From DASVAL01 sp035649575 (GTDB taxonomy: Bacteria; Planctomycetota; UBA1135; UBA2386), in the NCBI GenBank assembly GCA_035649575.1, contig DASRJH010000163.1:1-21197 (forward strand): a stretch of 21,197 nucleotides of DNA. Direction: 5' to 3'. Each line of letters opens with the position of its first letter. Position 1 is the stretch's first letter. The notes under the pieces were generated by a model that saw only the letters and a list, made by a program, of their open reading frames with translations, did not search any database and had not been told where the DNA came from. A program made the translations under genes and the position numbers. Shown here piece after piece: positions 17,701-21,197 of this stretch.

Positions 17701-18662
17701 TGGTCGATGCGCCTCTGCACGCTGCCCGCCGGCACCCACCGGGCCGCGGTTGCCACGGCAGCCGAGTACATGCCCTGGTTGATCAACGCCCAGACGGCGG
17801 TAGCGCCTGCTTCGTCGACGAACTCGTTGTCGTAACGACGGCGGTAGATCTCGCAGGCGATCAGCAGGTCGTCGAGGCGGCCGGACTGCTCGAGAGCCAC
17901 GGCGAAGCCGCGGAACGCGGCGACCGGCTTGCCGCCGGCCTCGAGACTGCGCTGGAAGTACCGCAGCGCGCGCTGGACTGCCTCGCGCTGCGCGCGCAAT
18001 TCGAGCAGCAGTGGCTGCCAGAGAGCGGCGAGGCGAGGTTCGGAATCGTAGATCGTTCCCAGCGCAGCGATGCTGGTGGCGACCAACTCGTCTCCGTCCG
18101 CGCAGTAGAGATAGGCACTCAGTGCCTCGCGTGCGCGAGGCTGCTGGCTGCTGCTGAGGTCGTGATCGATCCGCTTGCCGAGGTCGGCAACGGGCTGCTC
18201 GTAGATCGTCTGACACGCTTCCCCGGCGAGTTCGAGCGCGCGGCAGTCGCCTGGATGCTGCTCGAGGAAGTTGGTCGCGAGAAGCAGCGCGCGGTCGCCC
18301 TCGCCGACCGATGCCGTGAGCCGGATCCGTTCGAGCAGCAGGGTCTCGTCGCCCTCGTGTCCCGACTGCAGCAGGTTCTCGACGTCCTCGAGCGCGCCCG
18401 CATCGTTTCCCAACTTGGCGTTCGCCTGATGACGCAGCCGCCACACCTCTTCGCGCATCTTGGCGTCGTGCCGCACCGTGGTGCCGCGTGCGGCGAGGTC
18501 GAGCTCCGTGACGGCCTCCGCGAATCGCTTCTGCGCGACGAGGCTCCTGGCCAGCGCGATGGCTTGTTGGGGACCGGAGAAGTTCAGGTAGGCGTAGCCC
18601 GTGACCGCAGCGAGTGCGACGATCGAGGCGACCATCAGCAGGTAGAGGCGCTTTCTGAACAT
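14676..18662 (-). CDS. Large membrane-anchored TPR-type repeat protein
   Basis: This 1328-residue protein has one N-terminal hydrophobic segment (about residues 6-25, preceded by FRKR), probably a signal anchor with the body in the periplasm. After it come continuous α-helical, Ala/Leu-rich repeats of tetratricopeptide style, for example AIALARSLVAQKRFAEAVTE near residue 33. Similar helix pairs run to the C terminus (PDEALALLEGAPPRADGLHL). No enzymatic motif was seen. Proteobacterial exosortase loci often carry a TPR protein, PrsT, of about 900 aa and with a lipobox. This one is longer and lacks a lipobox, so I regard it as a possible counterpart, not an ortholog. ATG 18662 is chosen over the upstream in-frame ATG at 18704 because it starts directly at the basic/hydrophobic signal; no ribosome site is evident for either. 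It lies 93 bp downstream of the regulator gene on the same strand. Confidence 0.82.
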   Translation of the reverse strand: MFRKRLYLLMVASIVALAAVTGYAYLNFSGPQQAIALARSLVAQKRFAEAVTELDLAARGTTVRHDAKMREEVWRLRHQANAKLGNDAGALEDVENLLQSGHEGDETLLLERIRLTASVGEGDRALLLATNFLEQHPGDCRALELAGEACQTIYEQPVADLGKRIDHDLSSSQQPRAREALSAYLYCADGDELVATSIAALGTIYDSEPRLAALWQPLLLELRAQREAVQRALRYFQRSLEAGGKPVAAFRGFAVALEQSGRLDDLLIACEIYRRRYDNEFVDEAGATAVWALINQGMYSAAVATAARWVPAGSVQRRIDHGTVGPALFDLQLARIYAAWRSRDHQALGAAVGDNALLFRAGKNDPLPGHLGGGLQTYEAQNHKAAEPNLRIAIELGLWTKPRGRPDLLPEVMPLLLDSLRARNAPDAELQTLLTQWANHRPLDLQPRFSLAWFQLERNNTAAALLTIANAEKIDPDYDPTFELRLEAMRRHLRNSEQDGAALVVHCKQRGVSVPRVNDQISYVLCAEAALVQKEWWIAAECARQAVDTFPRARRPRLIEIEAYRAAGRLVEAKRLADRLLQVVEPDEETLLLALRVYREAGEVTGPLLFSALRSCRPTVELQAELLRSALRSAPQRAATFVATVPDAEAPELRILAASALAHGGRAAECGPIFDGLAAQAAELPPAQRADLAEALSAWLLATAKHENDADHARLSNRRLVQLHLDDPGAAPHLIGAATTLAETHPETALALVTHAMSIANAQTRNGAVYGLAGRLAVAIGSLRLAEDHWIAALAFEDGRFLAEDFARLSLALGRSDRAEQVYRFVEKPRDAALAARHGELEIAAYLAAADIVHDRADLLAHCTLAALGKPSLVDWQPGAEQLTRERLEVVSILGADGLGSLATARAQALVDQDPQSWANQMLLARALAAAGRFAEAAKVHGDLFARNVRGPVFWREVAVLGARPGYIPDPALLKALIDAGATGDIADSTTTLAYGLEQMALGLEKSGDLTSAGVVRFSRWQRVPRACKFSLADAELIAAKLPAREALPMLGLVLETIDREQRPPVLEITVKVAHELLGKSPEPLPEVYATVSAWADRYGPFGCIVHFLLDHAREYVALRPEDARRTQLLLGHLQLIATGRDLSWLDKTMTRLRSAQGTETTVADLEAVLHQHPSALILWQERAMALAQLHRANGIHDLRSVLAHASSPAANLAFATLAAAEHGLHPDDAQLIEALPATMKAGADAKFARALVSLRSGRPDEALALLEGAPPRADGLHLYATALALLQSRLEDGAERARTVLEALVRDYPKSSLARNAGTFESQLGPH

Positions 18663-18755
18663 CGAGGGGAAGAGGTTATAGCTGGCCCTTGCCCGTGATC
18701 GCACACGTTCTGCACGCGTGGAGGCGACGAGCGGGACGCGGTGCGGGCAGCTCCA

Positions 18756-20117
18756 TCAGCGGATCTCGAACTTGCGCAGCTTGTGGAACAGCGTGCTGCG
18801 GTTGATGCCGAGCAGTTGCGCGGCCTTCTCGCGGTTGCCGCCGCAGTGGGCCAGCGCGTGCTCGATGATGCGCTTCTCGGGACCCGCGAGCGCTTCCTTG
18901 AGCGGCAAGACCGGTGCCTCGGGGCCGGCGTCGGCCGCGGGCGCCGCCGCGAGGCCCTGCAGGGCCGCCGGCAGGTCGAGGCTGTCGATCTGCGGACCCT
19001 GACTCAACACGACCGCGCGTTCGATCACGTTCTCGAGCTGGCGGACATTGCCGGGCCACGGGGCCGCGACGAGTGTGCTGAGCGCGCGCTCGGTGAACTG
19101 CAGCTTGCGGTCGTGTTCGACCGAGAAGCGCTGCAGGAAGTGCTGGGCGAGCGTCGGGATGTCGGCCTTGCGCTGGCGCAGCGGCGGCATCTCGACCGCG
19201 ACGACGTGGATGCGGTAGTAGAGATCTTCGCGGAACTGCCCCTCGGCGACCGCCCTTTCGAGGTCCTTGTTCGTAGCGAGCACGACGCGCACGTCGACCG
19301 GGATGACCTCGGTGTCGCCGACGCGCTCGATGACGCGGTCCTGCAGCACGCGCAACAGCTTGACCTGGAACGACGGCGAGCTGGTGCCGATCTCGTCGAG
19401 GAAGATCGTGCCCTTGGCGGCGGCCTCGAACTTGCCGATCTTGTCGCGGATCGCGCCGGTGAACGCGCCCTTCCGGTGGCCGAAGAGCTCGGTCTCGAGC
19501 AGCGTCTCGGGCAGCGCGCCGCAGTTGACTTCGACGAACGGTCCGCTGCGGCGACTGCTCAGGCGGTGCAGCGCCCGCGCGAGCAGCGTCTTGCCGGTGC
19601 CCGATTCGCCGGTGACCAGCACGGTCGTGCGCGTGTCGGCGACGGCCTTCACGGTCTTGAAGATCGCCTGCATGCGCGAATCCACACCGATCACGTTGTC
19701 GAGGTGCAGGCGGTCGTCGAGCGCCGACTTCAGCGCGAGGTTCTCGCGCTGCAGCGCTGCCCGCTCGAGCGCCCGGTCCACGGCGACGAGCACCTGGTCG
19801 GCCGCGAACGGCTTGCCGATGAAGTCGGCGGCTCCGTTCTGTATCGCTTTCACGGCGTCCTGGACCGAAGCGAACGCCGACAGCAACACGACGGCCGTCT
19901 CCGGGTGTGCGTCGCGTACCTGCTGCAACAGCCGCAGGCCGCCGCCGCCCGGCAGCTCGAGGTCGCACAGGATCAGGTCGATGTCACCGTCGGCCACCGG
20001 TGCGAGCGCCTGCGCGACGTCCGTGGCCGCATCGAGCTCGAACCCGCGCCTGACCAGCAGCTCGCGCAAGTGGGTCCACGAGAGCGGATCTCGGTCGGCG
20101 AGCAGGATCTTCGTCAT
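18756..20117 (-). CDS. Sigma-54-dependent response regulator (NtrC family)
   Basis: A 453-residue two-component activator of RNA polymerase sigma-54. The receiver domain (1-115) has the acidic pocket Asp8/Asp10, phospho-acceptor Asp52 in LILCDLELPG, Ser80 and Lys102 in FIGKPF. The AAA+ domain shows Walker A GESGTGKT (170-177), the sigma-54 contact loop GAFTGA (217-222), Walker B FLDEIG (239-244), FREDLYYRIHVV and WPGNVRQLENVIERAVVLS. A Fis-type HTH ends the protein (NREKAAQLLGINRSTLFHKL). All motifs are intact, so it should be phosphorylation-controlled and active. ATG 20117 begins the receiver (MTKILLADRD); the frame extends 37 codons upstream but without family sequence. No histidine kinase lies beside it in the window. 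PrsR-type regulators accompany exosortase loci, so it may control EPS or sorted-protein genes; that is inference from position. Confidence 0.93.
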   Translation of the reverse strand: MTKILLADRDPLSWTHLRELLVRRGFELDAATDVAQALAPVADGDIDLILCDLELPGGGGLRLLQQVRDAHPETAVVLLSAFASVQDAVKAIQNGAADFIGKPFAADQVLVAVDRALERAALQRENLALKSALDDRLHLDNVIGVDSRMQAIFKTVKAVADTRTTVLVTGESGTGKTLLARALHRLSSRRSGPFVEVNCGALPETLLETELFGHRKGAFTGAIRDKIGKFEAAAKGTIFLDEIGTSSPSFQVKLLRVLQDRVIERVGDTEVIPVDVRVVLATNKDLERAVAEGQFREDLYYRIHVVAVEMPPLRQRKADIPTLAQHFLQRFSVEHDRKLQFTERALSTLVAAPWPGNVRQLENVIERAVVLSQGPQIDSLDLPAALQGLAAAPAADAGPEAPVLPLKEALAGPEKRIIEHALAHCGGNREKAAQLLGINRSTLFHKLRKFEIR

Positions 20118-20282
20118 GGGGCTGGGTCTCGAGAACCGGACACCGTCGCTGCCGCAGGACGGAGTCCTCCGCGGCAGACTCTTCATCGGCAGAGCCCGTT
20201 CGTTGTCTTCAGCGCGCCAACCGGGCATACCGCAGGAAGGGCGTCGAAAAGTCCGTGCGGCCGGCTAGGCTCGGAACCGGCG
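20118..20282. promoter_or_regulatory. Divergent intergenic region between response regulator and DUF58 gene
   Basis: These 165 bases lie between divergent starts and should hold promoters for both genes. I see no clear -35/-10 pair or sigma-54 element. A GC-rich imperfect hairpin lies at 20149-20177, within what would be the regulator's 5' leader. Confidence 0.35.
20149..20177. repeat. Imperfect hairpin upstream of response regulator
   Basis: CTGCCGC pairs with GCGGCAG and, inside it, AGGAC pairs with GTCCT around the loop GGA, with a two-base CC bulge on one side. It begins about 32 bp upstream of the regulator ATG. No T-run follows on either strand, so a terminator is unlikely; a leader structure or a chance GC-rich pairing are the alternatives. 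Confidence 0.45.
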
Positions 20283-21197
20283 ATGAACCTGTTCCGCCTG
20301 CCCACCGAACCTCCTACCGCGGCGGAACGCCTCGGCGACGTGCTCGCGGAGGTGCGTCGCATCGAAGTGCAGAGCAGCCGGCTCGTGACCGATGTGCTCG
20401 CGGGCGGATACCGATCGACGTTCCGCGGCGCCGGTGTCGAGTTCTCCGACGTACGCGAGTATGTCGAGGGCGACGATCCGCGATCCGTGGATTGGAACGT
20501 GACCGCGCGGATCGGCCGGCCCTTCGTCAAACGCTTCGTCGAGGAGCGCGAACTGACGGTCGTGTTCGCGCTCGATCTCTCGGCGTCGATGCAGGCCGGG
20601 TTCGGCGCCTGGTCGCTGGCGCAGACCGCGGCGCGCTTCTGCGCCTGCCTCGGGCTCGCCGCGATCGCGAACAACGACCGCGTCGGGCTCATCGCGGGAT
20701 CGGCCGCCGTGGAGCGGTTCGTGCTGCCGCGCAAGGGTGCGGGTCACGTGCTGCGCATCGTGCGCGATTGCCTGCTCGTGCGCGGCCGAGACGTCTCGAC
20801 GCACCTCGGCGCGCTGGTCGCCCGCGCGTCGTCGGCGCTGCGGCGGCGCACCGTGGTCTTCCTGATCTCGGACTTCCTCGACCTCGGCCACGAGCACGAA
20901 CTGCAGCTCGGCGCGCGCCGGCACGACCTCGTCGCCGTGCGTCTGTGCCCGCGCGAGCTGATCGATCCACCGGCGGCGCTGCTGCGCGTGCGCGATCCGG
21001 AGGATGGGCAGCACGGGCGGCGGCAGCTCGTCGATCTCGGCGACGCGCGAGTGCGCGATGCCTGGCTGCAGCGCTGTGCGCGGTGGCGCGCGCGCGGCAA
21101 CGAGGTGTTCGGCCGCGCGCACATCGACTGCATCGACATCGAAGTGCCGGTTGTGCCCGACGTGACCGCGATCGCGCGGCCGATCCTGCGCTTCTTC
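20283..21197 (+). CDS. DUF58 domain protein (3' truncated by window)
   Basis: The frame starts at ATG 20283 and is open to the right edge, giving 305 residues and probably nearly the whole protein, since relatives are about 290-310 aa. The DUF58 signature is clear: GGYRSTFRGAGVEFSDVREY, EGDDPRSVDWNVTARIGRP, FVKRFVEERELTVVFALDLS and SASM, followed by a VWA-like fold (NNDRVGLIAG, RRRTVVFLISDFLDL). The DLSASM segment resembles a MIDAS-type metal site. DUF58 genes usually sit next to a MoxR-type AAA+ ATPase and BatA/VWA membrane proteins in chaperone-like or envelope stress operons. Those partners would be downstream, outside the window. The gene is divergent from the response regulator and probably belongs to a separate functional unit from the EPS locus. 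No strong ribosome site is seen. Confidence 0.9.
   Translation, partial: MNLFRLPTEPPTAAERLGDVLAEVRRIEVQSSRLVTDVLAGGYRSTFRGAGVEFSDVREYVEGDDPRSVDWNVTARIGRPFVKRFVEERELTVVFALDLSASMQAGFGAWSLAQTAARFCACLGLAAIANNDRVGLIAGSAAVERFVLPRKGAGHVLRIVRDCLLVRGRDVSTHLGALVARASSALRRRTVVFLISDFLDLGHEHELQLGARRHDLVAVRLCPRELIDPPAALLRVRDPEDGQHGRRQLVDLGDARVRDAWLQRCARWRARGNEVFGRAHIDCIDIEVPVVPDVTAIARPILRFF

Noticed and set aside
15526..18444. 972-codon minus-strand frame overlapping the TPR gene in another frame
   Set aside because: Extremely Arg/Ala/Pro-rich translation, no start context and no domain pattern; a frame-shifted shadow.
15048..18698. Long plus-strand open frames (15048-16613, 17145-18698) opposite the TPR gene
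   Set aside because: Composition is typical of antisense frames in high-GC DNA; the minus-strand frame spans the whole region with a coherent helical-repeat protein and a membrane anchor.
18675..18703. Possible promoter between regulator and TPR genes: minus-strand TATAAC (18680-18675) with a weak -35, and a GG-N10-GC match (18695-18681)
   Set aside because: The -35 (TGCGAT) is poor, and the GG-N10-GC match lacks the TGGCAC and TTGC context of real sigma-54 sites; such matches occur by chance in GC-rich sequence.

Overview
This GC-rich window (roughly two thirds G+C by eye) carries an exopolysaccharide (EPS) locus of the exosortase-associated type, flanked by a glycoside hydrolase fragment, a large unrecognised β-sandwich protein, and a DUF58 gene that runs off the right edge. 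Coding is dense and there are no tRNA, rRNA, CRISPR or insertion sequences. The gene mix (exosortase with an EpsI domain, large carboxypeptidase-regulatory-like and TPR proteins, GH63-like glucosidase, DUF58) suggests an environmental Gram-negative bacterium with an outer membrane. A deep, high-GC Planctomycetota-like lineage is my best guess, but Acidobacteriota, Myxococcota or Proteobacteria cannot be excluded. This assignment is inference.

Layout, left to right. (1) 2-1303 (+): C-terminal half of an MGH1/GH63-like glucosidase, meeting tail-to-tail (6 bp apart) (2) 1310-4054 (-): a 914-residue membrane-anchored protein of Ig-like/carboxypeptidase-regulatory-like repeats. (3) 4055-4261: a 207-bp divergent intergenic region with three copies of a 9-mer and a perfect 13-bp inverted repeat. 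(4) 4262-14739 (+): eight genes in tight succession: polysaccharide export lipoprotein, chain-length determinant, O-antigen-ligase-like protein, AsnB-like amidotransferase, two GT4 glycosyltransferases, exosortase fused to EpsI, and DUF3473-type polysaccharide deacetylase. From the ligase onward each gene overlaps the next by 1-4 bases. (5) 14676-18662 (-): a 1328-residue membrane-anchored TPR-type protein whose 3' end overlaps the deacetylase gene by 64 bp. (6) 18756-20117 (-): an NtrC-type sigma-54 response regulator. (7) 20283-21197 (+): DUF58 protein, incomplete at the window end.

How it fits together (family knowledge plus inference): the glycosyltransferases build a lipid-linked repeat unit. 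The amidotransferase and deacetylase modify sugars or polymer. The chain-length protein and export lipoprotein manage length and passage through the envelope. The exosortase would cleave C-terminally tagged (PEP-CTERM-like) exported proteins, and the O-ligase-like protein has been proposed to glycosylate such proteins. The TPR protein and sigma-54 regulator occupy the places that PrsT and PrsR hold in proteobacterial exosortase/EPS loci. No tagged substrate, no polyprenyl-phosphate sugar transferase, no tyrosine autokinase and no sensor kinase are present in the window, so those parts must lie elsewhere or be absent.
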